From: Struthidea cinerea
Lineage: Eukaryota; Chordata; Aves; Passeriformes; Corcoracidae
NCBI GenBank assembly: GCA_013397865.1
Contig: VZTI01005029.1
Span: forward strand, 69,743 to 133,742
Direction: 5' to 3'
Length of the DNA stretch: 64,000 bases
Shown piece after piece: positions 1-12,985 of the stretch (its first letter is position 1; the number at the start of each line of letters is the position of its first letter). Below the pieces are notes generated by a model. The model saw only the letters and a program-made list of their open reading frames with translations, was not told where the DNA came from and did not search any database. The position numbers were made by a program, and so were the translations under genes.

Positions 1-2639
1 AAAAAAAAAAAAAAAGTGTACTGCTAAGAGTTGCAAGCCCTTTTTTACATCATTTCAGAAGAAAAAGTGGGACTATCTCAATGAAGCCAGTTTCACCCTG
101 CCAAACTTATACATCTGTTTAATGTTTCGCTAACAACAGTGATATTGAAGAGAATGTAACTACTGCCACATGTATAAGTTTTAGCAGGCTCAGGGCATAA
201 TTAAATATGTATTACTTCTGTTTTTTTCATTTAGTCTCAATAAGAAAGTTGGAGAATTTTAAAATACCATTATCTATGTCTTGTCTTGCTGAAGTTCTAC
301 TGTCATGGTGCAATTTTAATAAACTTAGTGATGTATATTGATGATGCAAAATGAACATTTTTTTAGATTGCTATCTTTTACAATTAATCTATTTTTTAAA
401 ATTCTGTTTTTCTTTAAGTATCAGAGAATATAGTATAAAATACCTCAACTAATAAAGTAGTTAGATAACTTTTAAATATTACAAGTATGAATGCATGCAA
501 AGATTGTTGCAGTACTAGTAGAAAAATACATTACTATTTACCTCTTTTAATTTCTAAAAGAAATCCTAGAAAATTTTGAGGGAACACTGATGATTTCCAT
601 GAGTGAAATCTGTTACTAGACTTACTGCTAAAATTTGCTACTACATTTTTTGCAGAGATATTTCCCTAGAAAAGACACAGTGTTATAAGAAGTAAGTCAC
701 TAGAAAGTAATCAAGGTAAGAATGATCACTTATTTCCAATAGTATCTTTCATATGGAAGATAATTTATAGGTTTTAGAATGATTTGTCTTTAGGGAAAAT
801 CTGTGTGAAGGTCATCCTTAGGTTGCCTTCATCTATTCCTTATATCAAAAGCAATGAGTTCTGATATAACAGACATTATGTAATAGAAAAAATAAGTCAG
901 TTAAGCAATAATTGTTAGAATATGGTGAAGAAGAAAGTATCTTCTCATTATCTTTTGAGAACAAAACAAGTAAGGACACCATTTCTAGAATTTAACATTT
1001 GTCATTACTGTGTACTTAATTCAATTATCATTATTAAAACTCCCATTAATTTAACAATACTTTAAAATTATGAATATTTTTATACTTGTTGACAGATTAG
1101 TACTGCTAAAACAGCACAATACTTAGGCATGCTATTATTCATCTCTTGATGATGACAAAAATCAAAACAAAGTTAATAGGAGACTGGCAAGCTCATTAAA
1201 AGGACTTTTGTTTAAAATAGAGAACTAGATTATATAATATCATATCTATCCGGTTCTCATAAATATTATTCTAGGAGCAACTCAGTAAAAACATAAAAAT
1301 GTGAAAGACATTATTCAGGTTATTCTCTTTCCATTTGCACTTGCTGTGGAATCATATTGGATGTTTATATAATGTTCATAGAAACAGAAAGAAAATGTTG
1401 ATGAGAACAATTAATCTGTAAGAAGACTGGGAATATAAAATTTCTCATAACATGAATTATAGGATTTTAATAAGCTGCTTTCAGTAGGGTGCATGAAAGA
1501 AAAGCACCCAAAGTCCATAATGTGTTATTTAAAATACGGTGGAACTATTTATTAAATTTCTTGAGGAAATAAATGCTATTCAATTTGTTTCAGGTAATAT
1601 TAAAGAACTAAACTGCAAAAGTTTTCCATAATGTCTGGAGTCTCAAGCTGACTCTTAACTAAATGCTGCAGAAGAGCAGTCTACTCAGGATGACTCATGC
1701 TGTGCATATGAAGTCATATAAAGAGAAGCCCAATCATGACAATGTTTATTGGCTTGCATAAAAAAACAGCAAGATTTTGTTTTTTGCATTTTCCTTGCCT
1801 CTGAAGACAGAGGCTGATAATTAAAATATGTTTTCAGTGTAACTACAATGGCATACACACAACATTTTAATGATAAAATAACACCTATATTTTTTCAAAT
1901 TAATAATGTAACGGAAATTTTACTAATCAAGATAAATTAATATCTCAACTCACTGTTTAAATATAAACACAAAAGTTGGTATCCAATCTGCATATAAATA
2001 AGTATTTGATTGTTGAGAAAATAATCCATATTTCCGTAGGTTAAATAGATGCTTGAAGTCATTAAAAACATACACATATTTGTAAATAAAGATATTTTAA
2101 AGACTGAATAAACCTCTCCAAGTAATATTCCAAAAATTTTCAAAACTTCATTAGTTTTTAAAATTAAAGTCAATGTTTAAATTGAAAGTCACAGTAGCAA
2201 CATTTTGTTATTTATTCCCCATTAATAATTATTCTGGGGTAGTCATTAAGGCAACAGGACTGGAACACCTATGAGATACCAACTTCCAAAAGAAGCTGGA
2301 AATATTAACATGCCATTTGTGCCGTTGTTTCAAACCAAAGGGGCACAATTATAGTTAAGCGTTGGAGCAGCAAATAATATCTATAGAAGACAGATTGCTT
2401 TTTGTTTCCTTTATTTCAGGTTTTTATTTTCCTCCTTTGTAACTTGAACTCAACTTAAATCCTGGTATTAGTTCTGTTCTTTTCCCAGACTGAACACTAG
2501 TAAGTTTAACAGAAACAGTTAAGGACCAAATTAACTTCTTACAATTCCTTCTGTTTTAAACTTTTCTCAAATTATTACCCTTAACCAATAGGATACTATG
2601 AGGAAAAAAAAAGACCTCTTTATTTCCTCTTCTGTTGAG
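1..2639. other. Unique AT-rich non-coding tract
   Basis: No gene or clear repeat is seen. The window opens with a run of 15 A residues whose context lies outside the window. Stops are frequent in all six frames, and the longest frames have no recognisable motif. Confidence 0.7.
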
Positions 2640-2800
2640 GACAGCCAGCAGTGGAGCATGTTGCCCTGAGAGGCATCCATCCTTCAGAGGATTTTATTCC
2701 TCAACTGGACTAAGACCTGAACAGCCTCGTCTGACCCCAGAGGCAGCCCATTTTCTGGCAGAGGAGTAGCCTAGAGATCTCCCAGGGTCCATTCCATTAT
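2640..2800 (+). mobile_element. CR1 LINE 3'-end fragment
   Basis: On the + strand this follows the usual order of a CR1 3' end. A 'tggagcatgttgccctgaga' stretch (the 'tggaacaggttgcccagaga' segment) comes first, then an 'atccttcagagg' segment, then 'caactggact', and finally a 'tagagatctcccagggtcc' segment close to the 3' terminus. Divergence is high, with small indels and no intact reading frame, so this is an old dead 5'-truncated copy. CR1 is the main avian LINE. It ends in a short 8-bp repeat rather than poly(A), so the absence of a tail is expected. Confidence 0.7.
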
Positions 2801-4430
2801 CTGCAAAATACTTGTAGGTACAACTTCTCTATGTCATGTCAGAGAATAAAGTGTAACTTTTACAAAATTTGAGTAATTTATCCTCATTGACAAAGATCTT
2901 TTGGATTTAGTGAAGCATCCTTTCAAATCACACTAGATTAATAAATAAGAATGGGAATGTTTTGGATATTTGATCTGTTCTCATTTTCTGTTGCATCTGG
3001 AATTCATTGCTTAAGCTCTCAATGGAGTAAAACCTCAACTTTTAAAATGTCTTTTAAAACTTTGTGCTTCTGTTTGTGTTTTCTGAGGAGAGTATTAATG
3101 TGAATGAATGTACTCTTACAAGATTCTACAGAAAGATTAGCATGAAGGAAGAACTCCACAGGAAGCTAAGATTAGATTTTCCTTGCTCAGTAAACATCTG
3201 TTGTAAAAATATATCCTAAAAAAAGTCTTCCTGGAATCAAACAATGGTTTTAGGACATTTCTGACTTCATTACATTCAGGTTTCTTACTAGTTAACTACA
3301 CTGCATCAGGATTTAATGTATTAATTCATTAAATTCAAAATTCAAATTAAAGGACTGGGCTAGTTAAGGAAAGTATCAACTCGGCCCTTGAACACTGAGC
3401 ATAAGGTAGAGAATAGCTGGGGTTAGAAATATGAGCAGGATAATTCAGGTGCTTGAGGCTGGTTTGGTCTCTTATTTTTCTGTGTCCACAAACACTCTGA
3501 GTACTGAATTTTGTTATATTCCAATAGCTGAAGAACAGCCATTTTGGATTTTTTTCATTATAACAATAACACCCAACAGCCACCAAAAAAAAATTAAAAA
3601 TAAAAAATTGGCTGTTATTTGATTTAAGGGTCAATCAATCCTTTTTGTCCTGACTCTTCTCTCCTTACTGCCCCATGCCTTGGCACATATATCCAGTTTT
3701 GTTTCTGCACCACGAATTGCATAGCTGGATTTCTTCCACATATCAGAGAATACAAGGTTCAGCAGCTTGGGTGCCCTATGAAACTCAGGGCTTCACTAGG
3801 TTTTGCTGTAGAAGATAGGGATGTCCAACAGAGGTCTCCCAAGTGTTAGGAACAGGTAATGCATAGTCCTAAACATTATATATTCCTCTGCCCCAGCAGA
3901 ACATATAGATGTAAAGCATGTTTTACTCCCAAAATTGCTGTAAGTATATGCAACACATTTTGGATGGAACTTGAGAAATAGTTTATGGCTGTTTCTGTGC
4001 AGCATCTTGTAGTCATTAAAACAACATCAGGAAAAGTGATTGTAGCTGGCCTAATTTGCAGCGTTTGTGTCACATGCATTAGATGCAAGAGTGAATCATT
4101 TAAGCTGCTGCAGGCATTTTCTACAAGATGGTTTGATTGTTTCAATGGCCATCAATTTAGGCACAACTTATTTCTGCCAAGGTAAAGTATACCTCATGTG
4201 CCAAGGTAAGATCATATCATTTAAGGTGAGACCTAGACATTTTAAAATTACCAATTGTTCCATGTCACGTTATTACTTTTTGATTGCTCTGGCAAATAAA
4301 CTAAGAGAGATTATATACTGAGCTGCAATCAGAACAGTACGTATATAGATGTTTTTGGCTTCTATGCTTCATTAAAATCCTAACACACTCTTGGGACACT
4401 CTTTTTTCTATACTATTTTGTTCAAAGGAC
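2801..4430. other. Unique AT-rich non-coding tract
   Basis: I see no repeat or coding exon here. Several 60-95-codon open frames overlap on both strands at about 3.3-4.3 kb, but none has a recognisable domain. Confidence 0.65.
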
Positions 4431-4477
4431 AATATTAATAATATTGTAATATTAATAATATTAATTGATAATATTCA
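4431..4477. repeat. AT-rich short repeat (AATATTAATAATATT twice)
   Basis: The 15-bp word AATATTAATAATATT occurs at 4431-4445 and again at 4448-4462, followed by related AATATT words. Each word is nearly self-complementary, so the tract could extrude small hairpins. Confidence 0.8.
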
Positions 4478-4884
4478 ATTTTTCCTTCACTATGAAAATT
4501 TTGACTACCTCCATAAGCACCTCCATATTGTCAAATATTTCACAGCTACCCTGAAGCTGCAAGAATTTCTTGATGTTTTTACAAAGCATATTCACCGGTT
4601 GTTTTCTTAAAAAATAAAATTCATAATTTGTCTCTAAGGCAGCCTCAAACAGGATCTTTAAAAGATTTACCAGTCCTTTTTTATTATATCACACAAGCAC
4701 TGTCTATTGTCTGAGAAACACAAAACACCCGGAAGGTTCCTAGTCTTTTTCTTCCTTTTATATGTGTGCAGAGTTTCTTTCTAATTTCTAGCATGATTTA
4801 TTGGAAGAAGTACTTGTACGGACTAATTGTGAAGCAATTTTTGTTATTCCACTGGAAACTGGAAGGATGTAATTTCATTTCTGA

Positions 4885-5030
4885 GAAATGAAATCATAGA
4901 ATATCTCAACTTGTAAGAGACATAAGCGTCATGAAGTCTAACTCCCTGCTCCTCACAGGACTACTCAAAAATAAACCATATAATAAACATTTTCATCCAG
5001 AGACTCCTTGAACTCTAAGAGGCTGAAAAA
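4885..5030 (-). mobile_element. CR1 LINE 3'-end fragment (reverse)
   Basis: The + strand reads as the reverse complement of a CR1 3' terminus. It begins 'aatcatagaatatctcaac', passes through a 'agtctaactccctgctcctc' stretch and a 'ggactactcaaaaataaacc' stretch, and ends near 'ccttgaactctaagaggctg'. The element therefore points to the - strand. It is truncated and diverged. A (CAAA)-like A/C-rich tract follows immediately at about 5040-5080. Confidence 0.85.
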
Positions 5031-7296
5031 CTAAAAACTAAAAAAAAACCAAACAAGCAAGCAAACAAAACCAACAAAAAACTATTTTATGTTAGTCAAA
5101 ATATAGCAAGCTGATGCTTTAGTGGGAAGCCTGAAAACTTTGGTATAATCAGTCCCATGTTTTTTTGACACTACTCACACATTTTACCTAGAGATATTTT
5201 TTGAGAGCACATTTCACAAAGAAACAAGTTATATTTGCTATCATATTGAAGTTGTAAGAGAACTTGCATAATATTTAAAAGTTATTTGCTTCTCACTGAT
5301 AAGCATTTATTTGAAGTTTCCCATTCCATTCCTATTTTCTGTTCTTTTTCTAGTCCCCTCTTTCCTTCTTGTAATTAAACATGTATACTTAACCTGCTCA
5401 ATAGATCTTTTATTTAAGAGATTAATGATTTTTTTTTTTTTTTTTTGGTGATTAATGCAGGTCAGTCATGAGCTGAAGAGACAGAAGGAGTTGATATGAA
5501 ACTCCTTCTGTGTTACATTTGTTTGAAGATGTGTGCACAGTTCTGGGCAACGGAGTTGTACCAGAGAGTTGTTTTAAGGATCCCAGAGGCTGAGAATTAC
5601 TTTCTGAATGGCTGCTAAATGTCTGTGTGGGCATTAGTGTGGTGTGAAACTCAGATATTTTGCATTTCTGCATGATTAAAGGGATGTTTTTATTTTTGCA
5701 TACCCAACTGATAGAGGAACACTGGTCTATTGACATTGGAGAGAGACACAGTCCTGGATGAAATATGTCTCACCTAACTCTAGCTGCCTGAAAAATGGCC
5801 ATCTAGTCAAACCTATTTGTCTAGGCCTCTTTTCCCTCCCCTTTCCACCAACAGAGAAATAGATTCTACCACAGAAAATTCATGCCCTTATCTCAGACAC
5901 ACAACCAAGATGAGCTGGATTATCTTCTGGGAGTTGCCTCTTTCTCTTGAGTAACTATATGGGTAGGCTACATTTTGAACTCTGAGCAGCCATTTAACTT
6001 TTAGATGGATAGCTGAGCTGAAACACGCTCTTTACATACATTTGTAGATCAGATCTCTGCTTGCAAACGAAAAAATTAAGACTTGCCAAAGCCATTCTAT
6101 AAGCTGGAAGCAAACACTCCTAACGTATGTTAAAAAGAAAATTGTATTTGCATGGACTGTATTTCCAGCCTTTCATCTGATGCTGGGTCAGTGATCCGCT
6201 GGGTTCAAAGAGTCAGCAAATCTCAACCCCATAAGAAGAGGAGGCTGAGGAGCAGAAGGACAGAATGGGCATCTAAGAAAGCTCTAAGTGCTTGAACAGT
6301 GAATTCAGAGTGAACAAACAGATTGATCAGCACTACAGGAACCGAGAACTGTGTTGTTGCAGGTCAGCTACATCAGAATTAGTGAAAAAAGTAAACTAGT
6401 AATGAACCATGAAATGGAGTAGTATTATGCTAATCAATATTTTGCAAAGAGCTGAACAGAATTTGGATCTTTCTTGCTAATTTGTATGTCTCTATGTTTG
6501 GAAACATTAGGCCAGGAAAGAGAAGGTTCAGACCTCTGTTCAGGCTTTACAAATTTAAAAGTCAATAGAATTAAAAGTTACACTCCAAGGTTTTGCTTGA
6601 GCACGATCTACGTTAATATGTTAAAAAAAAAGCTAATATAATCTCTTTCTTAACATTCTAAATTCTTTTTATTTCTAATTGTCTTCCGAACAACATGAAA
6701 TTTCCATATTTTCAGGGGCATTTGGGTTGTTAACAATGCTATCTACAATTTTGAAATTACTTAGTTTAAATTTCCTCCAGTGAAATCCCAGAAATGTCAG
6801 CCCTTATAGTAAGCTCTACTTTGAAGTTAACTTCTCAGTTGTATGTGAATACAAATACTTTATTTATTGTCTTCTAAGCAAAGAAGAAGTGAGAATGTCA
6901 TAGTATTTTTGGGTGCTTTCATGTTGTCATCTGTAAAGAGATGAATCTGACATCTAACATTACATGAACTCAGTTATGTATTTCTATCGACCAGCAGATC
7001 TTTGTGTGCACCCGGTGTTGCACAGGTTCAGTTTGTCCTTGAATCAGTCACTGTGAGTCAGTTTGCCAGAAGAGATAGATGGATAAAACAGATGTATGAA
7101 ATGGAAGGAGAGAAAATACAAAAGCTATAATAGATTTTGTTAAACTTTCCCTCTCAGCTCAGGTAGGCTCTAAGAGAAGACTGAGCTCAAGAACCAGAGG
7201 CAAGTCGCAGTAATAAATTACAAGATTAGTTAGTGGGTTTGTACAGAGAAATCGTAATATCCTGATTTTTTTTTATTTTCGTGAAATTGACAGAAC
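5031..7296. other. Unique AT-rich non-coding tract with a poly(T) run
   Basis: No gene was recognised. An A/C-rich low-complexity tract lies at about 5040-5080. A run of 18 T residues at 5429-5446 is flanked by the direct repeat GATTAATG (5420-5427 and 5450-5457). The rest is unremarkable unique sequence. Confidence 0.65.
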
Positions 7297-7645
7297 TTGC
7301 AGTATTCAGTTTGTGTGTCCAGGTTTTGGTATTGGGAGGCTGCATGATGAACTCTGTGAAAAGATGTCAAGGGCCGCCCCATGTCAGATACAGCCAGATC
7401 CAGCTGGCTCCACAACTGACTCAGAACACAGCAGTCAAAATTATTTTCATAAAAGGACAAACCACTGCATGGCAGAAAGAACAGTGAGAAAGGAAAGTAA
7501 GAAAGAAAACAGCTCCTTCTTCACTGATCACACTAAGATCAGTGAAGAAGGAGGTGCTCCAGGCACTGGAGCAGAGATTCCCTGAAGCCTCTGGAGAGGA
7601 GGACAGCGGAGCAGATATCCACTCTGTAGTTCATGGATTTAGATG
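7297..7645 (-). mobile_element. Endogenous retrovirus LTR remnant (family A, copy 1), truncated
   Basis: The + strand matches, in order, segments also present in the copies at 15.3 kb and 35.9 kb: a 'ggttttggtattgggaggct' stretch, 'ctgtgaaaagatgtc', 'catgtcagatacagcc', then 'gctccaggcactggagcaga' and 'gcagatatccactctg'. I recall these from a common songbird ERV LTR, here in reverse orientation. Only the first ~350 bp, read from the LTR's 3' end, remain. A perfect 17-bp hairpin interrupts it at 7513-7553. No retroviral coding sequence adjoins it. Confidence 0.7.
7513..7553. repeat. Perfect 17-bp inverted repeat (hairpin) inside LTR remnant
   Basis: Arm 1 is 7513-7529 (CTCCTTCTTCACTGATC) and arm 2 is 7537-7553, its exact reverse complement, around a 7-nt loop. 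Allowing a 3-nt gap, the flanking AGC/GCT also pair. The right arm is the sequence expected in this LTR family, so the left arm looks like a locally inverted copy of it. Confidence 0.95.
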
Positions 7646-7780
7646 TCAACAAACCACTTTTATTTAGAGAAACATGGCAATTAGATCCAAACTAAATTTC
7701 CTCCTCTCCAGGCTAAACGAACTTCAGTAGTATCTCAGTATCAGCTATAAAGCATATACTCCAGAAGTCAGATATTACAT

Positions 7781-8023
7781 AATCACAGAATGGGTCAGGT
7801 TGGGAGGGAATACAATGGGGTCATCTGGTCCAACCTCCCTGCTCAAGCAGGGTCATCTCAGAGCATGTGGCAGAGAACTGCATCCAGATGGTTTGTGAAT
7901 ATCTTCAGTGAGGGTGACTCCACAACCTCTCTGGGCAGCCTGTTCCAGCGCATAGTCACCTGCATGTAAAGAAGCTCTTCCTCATTTCCAGGTGGAACTT
8001 CCTGTGCCTCAGTTTCTGCCCAT
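7781..8023 (-). mobile_element. CR1 LINE 3' end (reverse), well preserved
   Basis: The + strand begins 'aatcacagaatgggtcaggt', then has 'tcatctggtccaacctccct', 'cacaacctctctgggcagcc', 'tgttccagcg' and 'aggtggaacttcctgtgcct', and ends at 'tttctgcccat'. Read on the - strand, this is the canonical order of a CR1 ORF2 C-terminal tail and 3' UTR. It is about 240 bp long and 5'-truncated like most genomic CR1 copies. It is one of the better preserved CR1 copies here, so it is probably younger than those at 2.6 or 60.9 kb. Confidence 0.92.
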
Positions 8024-8196
8024 TTTCTTTACCGCTAAATCAGAGTGAAATTTGCATTTGCCCCATGGTTCTGATGCGAAAATATTCATGTCATTATTAC
8101 TCTGTACTCTATTGTATATGATCTTTCATGATCATTTCTTTAGGATGCTCTGCTATTTTACAAGAGTCAGTTTCAGCAAACAAATCTGCAATTTTC

Positions 8197-8600
8197 TGTG
8201 GCAGCCTGTTCAACCACAGCTCTTCGGATCCTATATTGTTCCCTCCCACTTCCCTCTTCCCCTAGCCCTGGCCACTCCCTCGGGTTCTTGCTATTGGTTC
8301 CTGTACCCCAACCCTGCCCATGTACTGTCCCTGCAATCTGACGAAACCCCCTGCACTCGGCCACCTGGTCTCTCTGCCGTTGGGGGTCTCTGGGACAGTG
8401 TGTGACCATTAAAGGTCCTCTGAAAACCCTCATGGAGAGATCCTTCTCACCTCCTTCACCATCACTGTGTGGTAAGGCTGACAGCTGAGAGAGCAAGAGT
8501 GCGGAGCCATCTGAAATGGACTACGGGAGGGCAGAATGGCTGTCCTGCCCTAAGAAGCCCTGCTGCGCTCCCAGGGAAGGCTGCAGCGTGCTAAACTAAA
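8197..8600 (+). mobile_element. Probable ERV LTR or LTR fragment
   Basis: This GC-rich island in AT-rich DNA starts near 'tgtggcagcctgtt'. It runs through pyrimidine-rich sequence to a polyadenylation-type ATTAAA at about 8408-8413, then a U5-like segment ('cctctgaaaaccctcatgga', 'gatccttctcacctccttca'). That layout (GC-rich U3, late polyadenylation signal, short U5) is typical of an avian ERV LTR on the + strand. I could not find a matching target duplication, so both ends are approximate. The 117-codon + frame and 107-codon - frame over it are probably by-products of GC content. Confidence 0.5.
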
Positions 8601-9467
8601 CCTAGCCTTTACAACAATTTTCTAACATAAATTTTGAATGGTTCTTCATAACATTTAAATATTCTAGTTCCAGCATATTTATAGCTTTAGTGATTATGAT
8701 TAGACTGCCACTTTTCTACCAATATATGTGTATTCTTTCCTTAGAAAGTGCATTTAGAACACCAGTTTAATGCTTAACAGTAAAAATATCTCATATTTGT
8801 ATAAAACGTGCAGCATAGATTTTCTGGAACTGAGTGTATTTTAGACATTGCTAGTAACTCTCAATAAATTTATCACAGTAGAAATCTGCTTCTCAAAAGC
8901 TCAAACACTAGAAGGATCTTACATTTACCAAATGGTATAATTCATGTCGTGTGTATTTGAATTTGTTAATTTATGACAGATAAAATTTAGCAAAGACTTT
9001 TTTTGTCTCTAAAAATCAGGTAGGTGTAAAACAATATCTTTCTGTAGTTGAACCTACAGGAAACTGTAGAAAACTCTTTTTATTAAACAAAACCCAAAAA
9101 GTTGAAAAGTTTCTGTGGGAATGCATTTCTTTGTATGAACATTATTAGAGAGAAAAAAAATTGGGTGTACAACTTTTTAAATTTGTTGTAACTCCCACAG
9201 ACAGTTCCTACTTAAATCATACTTTCAAGCTCACTTTAGCAGTCAGTTGTTTTTTATGCCTTTAAAAGCAATACTTAATACTCTACTTTGCCTACTTTAG
9301 AACCCATTGGCAGGATGGACCTGAACCCAACCAGTGTCTAAATATTGTATCACCAGGGTCTCTGGGGTAAAGAGATTCCTGTAGGAGCAGGTGGCCCAAT
9401 CTGGACACCTAGTGTTGGAATTCAGCTGTGTCCATGTTGGCATCTACATCTGATCCCATAACTCTTG
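8601..9467. other. Unique non-coding tract
   Basis: No repeat or gene was recognised. Sequence from about 9300 to 9460 is slightly GC-richer but has no identifiable motif. Confidence 0.6.
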
Positions 9468-9722
9468 ATACCCTTTAGTAGTCGGTGTGTGAATTGACAC
9501 ATATGGGTAACCAAGGGCAACCATCAAATCGCAGCCAAAAAGCAGAGGATAGATTTATTTCATTACCTTATTAACAATGCCAGGCAGCAGAGACACAGGG
9601 GGACACAGACTCCGTTCGGCGCAGTTCATCCTAGCGGACAGCGACGGAGGTGGGGCACGCTGCCTGCCTCACTATAATAAAAGGCTTCACACGTCTGTGT
9701 GAGAGTGTGCTATCTCTCCACA
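9468..9722 (-). mobile_element. Probable ERV LTR remnant, CpG-bearing (reverse)
   Basis: Read on the - strand, it opens 'tgtggagagatagcacac', passes through a CpG-rich stretch (about 9610-9670), and then has a GAAATAAATC polyadenylation-type signal near 9555. An A/T-mixed tail ends near 'gggtatca'. The TG start, CpG cluster and late AATAAA suit a small retroviral LTR. The + strand also has a TATAATAAAAG word near 9673, so orientation is not certain. No target duplication was found. Confidence 0.45.
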
Positions 9723-12700
9723 GGATTTCTACTTCTCAAAACAGGTAGAGGATGAACAACATTAGGCATAATAAATGTAGTTTTCCCCCACTGACATTTT
9801 TAGCATTCTCAGCTGCAAGGTCACTTGGAGCAAAATTATGCCTTCCTCCTCTTCTGTATTTAACCCTTTTCTCCCACCAATGAGTGAAAAAAAGCAAGTG
9901 TTCTTTCAAACATGATTCATTTCACCTTAAATACGTAAACTTGGTGAGATGAAACAAATCCTTGAAGTGTCTATTTTTCTCCGGGAGGAAGCAAGGTTAC
10001 TATATTTGATAATACATCCGCATTCAGACAACTGAAGTTGATTTTTATGACCCTCCCTGATGTTTTGTGACAATTTTGACATACAGCTACACGTATACTG
10101 TACTTTATCTAGAGGGTTTGATTGGGTAGGCACACTCATCAAATTCTTCTGGGCTGAATTTGGTTCAATATGAAATCTGAGAGAGAAGGTACTACAGTTT
10201 TTAGGGAACTGCTCTAGCAATTTTTGTCATTTTCACACCTCTTACAGAAGCAAGAACTGAAGAAAACAGGGAAAAACCCAATCAGTCTGGGATGGATGGG
10301 AAGTGCTTAATTCATTTGCACTGTGAATGGAAATGTATAGTTATACTAACTTTAGCACCTTTTTTTATATATCTCACTTCAGTCTATAGTAAAAGACAGT
10401 GGTAGCAAAATGTCATCAAAAGATTTGTTTAAAATTTGTGTTCTTACTCTTTAGAAGAACAAGGCTGGTTGCATCTGAAAACATAAATGAAATACCAATT
10501 AGGCATTATGTTTCTCTACATCAAGCAAGTAATGTTACCTTATAGGATTATATGCTTGAAATTGAGGGGAAAAAATTCCCCAAATTTCATGATGTCCTCC
10601 TTCCGCTCTTTGACAAGATTTGTGTTATCCAGATTGATCTTTTGGCAAGCAGCAATTGTCTTAAGTAATTTCATTATAGAGGTGCAGACACAGGGACGGT
10701 TTGGATTAAGACAACATTTTACACTGAAGTATCTGCTTTGTTGACAAAATGAACAGCTCACTGTCAAGTCAGCAGTACCAATTGAGTACATTGCCAAGTA
10801 AAAGGCTTTCAACTCTTGTTTTCCAGAAGCCACACATATCACTAAATGCAATGTACATGGGTACAAGGAAATCTATCCTGTTTATTTTACTGTAATTAGC
10901 TTTTACTGGTTGTTGTGAAGTATCACACTGCCCTTGGGAACAAAGCATAATAGTCCAAATTCAATGTACATCATCTACGTCCAGTGAAAGCATATTTCAC
11001 CTACTGATCCTGCAGTGGTATTAGCACTCATGAAACCATATCTTCTTCTTGACCAAGGAATAGAGGGAACTGAAAACTAACACACCAAAAAGAAATTAGC
11101 AATAAACAACATACATTTTCAGCTCAGTGAACGTCTTTGTCTCCATAACTCTTGTTCAGCCTGGTGAACGTCACTGTGAACACACTGTGGACAGAAGGAA
11201 AATAGTGTGACAAAGCTGAAGGCAGGAAGATGCATAGGTTAGCAGCAACACAGAGCTACATGTTCCTCAGTAAGCTGTGATGTGAGCCAGACACCTATCC
11301 TACTCTTTTTCCTGGTATTCTGAAACCATGGAGAAATAAATTTTGAAGCATGTGTAATTTGCTACATTAAAGTGGTAATGTTGCTATATTAAAGGCTCAC
11401 TTTTGCATCAGGCATTATCGAGAACTGTGCTAGCTAATTGCCATCTGAGGGACTAGCAGTGGGCTGCTGATGTACTCCAGCTGTTGCCCCACTGCAGCTC
11501 AGACTTAGTGTCTGAGCTTCTGTTGGTGTCTAAGGACTCCAGAAGCTGAAATAGAACCATAGGTCTTAACAATGTGTCAAGAATAAGTTTTGAAAAAGTT
11601 TGTTAGACTTTGGTTAAGGATCATGAGAGGATGTGAAAGTACAATAGATATCTAGGTTTCTTCAGGCTTAGACCCCAGGGAACAAGTCATTAACAGTGAC
11701 CTGTTTTGTTAGATCCACTGTTATTCACATAGCACTGGCATATGGTGTTGATTTTTCTAGTAAGTTTTGTAATGAGTTTGCAAGGTCTCAAGACTGAGGG
11801 TTAGTTGTAACAGTAATTTTTTCCATTTCTGTGACTACTTCGATTTACTTTTGTTTAACTTTGTATGATACCATCATGGTTTTACAATTCTAACAATGTT
11901 GTACAAATACAGGTATATTAAAATGGTAGAGGGCTTGGGAAATGATACCCTGCATAGCCTTACAAAACATCAGGAAAAGAGATAGAAGGCAAAAGTGTAT
12001 GTTTATCAACTTCCATTATGGTTATTTTGCTACTAAAAATTCATAATGTATTCTTTCAATTTCTGAAATAATTACAACTTGACTAATTACAATTCTTGGA
12101 TTAGGCTGTTAAGATATCAATTATGCTAACAATAAAATATTGACTTTATATGTAGGGCATGCTTTCTTTTTTCATATACAAAGTTTTGAGCATGAAACTA
12201 TTTATTCCCTTCTAATTGCCTATGAATCCAAAACTTCCATGGAGGAAACTGAATGAACTGAACTTGTTAACTTTCCAGTAACAACCATTAAGCATTGAAA
12301 CAGTCTATTTTTCTGCAGAACAAAGATGGTAAGATCAATCGTACCTATATTATTCACTCATTAACAGATCAATTTGTTTATGCTCAGCCGTTATTGCAAC
12401 GTGTTCCTCTCCAATACTTTTAAGGCATATTGAACCAAATTGGAAAAACGATAAAGAAAAGTAAAACTAATCTGTTGAGGGCCCTGACCGTATGTTGACG
12501 CATATAAATTATTTTAGGAATTTAATTGCATGTATGAGAGGATATGTGTATCTATTGCATATGTATATAGAGAATATATGCATAAATGTATATTTTTAGT
12601 CTCCCCCCACACCTTTTTATTTTTTTTAATACTACTCAAGTTTTCTTCCTGACTTGAATTTTTGGCCTCAGAGAAGACTAGATTGCATTTTTTCCCTTAG

Positions 12701-12985
12701 GAAAGAAAGGGTTCCGAGACAGACTGTTACAAGAACAGACAAAAAAAGTCAGTGAAAATGCATGAAATATTACAAATTTCCCTCATTTTTTTCCGAAGAA
12801 ACACATTTTAATGAAGCATCTACATGCCCTTGAAAACAAGGGTATGAGTTCCAGCTTTTTGGCTCCTCCACCTTTATATATTTTCCTGGCTCCTCTCTGC
12901 TTCTTTTAAAAAGGTCCCTGCTTGTCCATGTCAGAAGTATCACCATCTCAGTATCTGTTGGGAAAAACACTCTGAATGCAAAATA
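9723..12985. other. Unique AT-rich non-coding tract
   Basis: Nothing gene-like or repetitive was recognised. Open frames of 85-108 codons at 9.9-10.9 kb overlap on opposite strands and have no motif. Confidence 0.65.
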
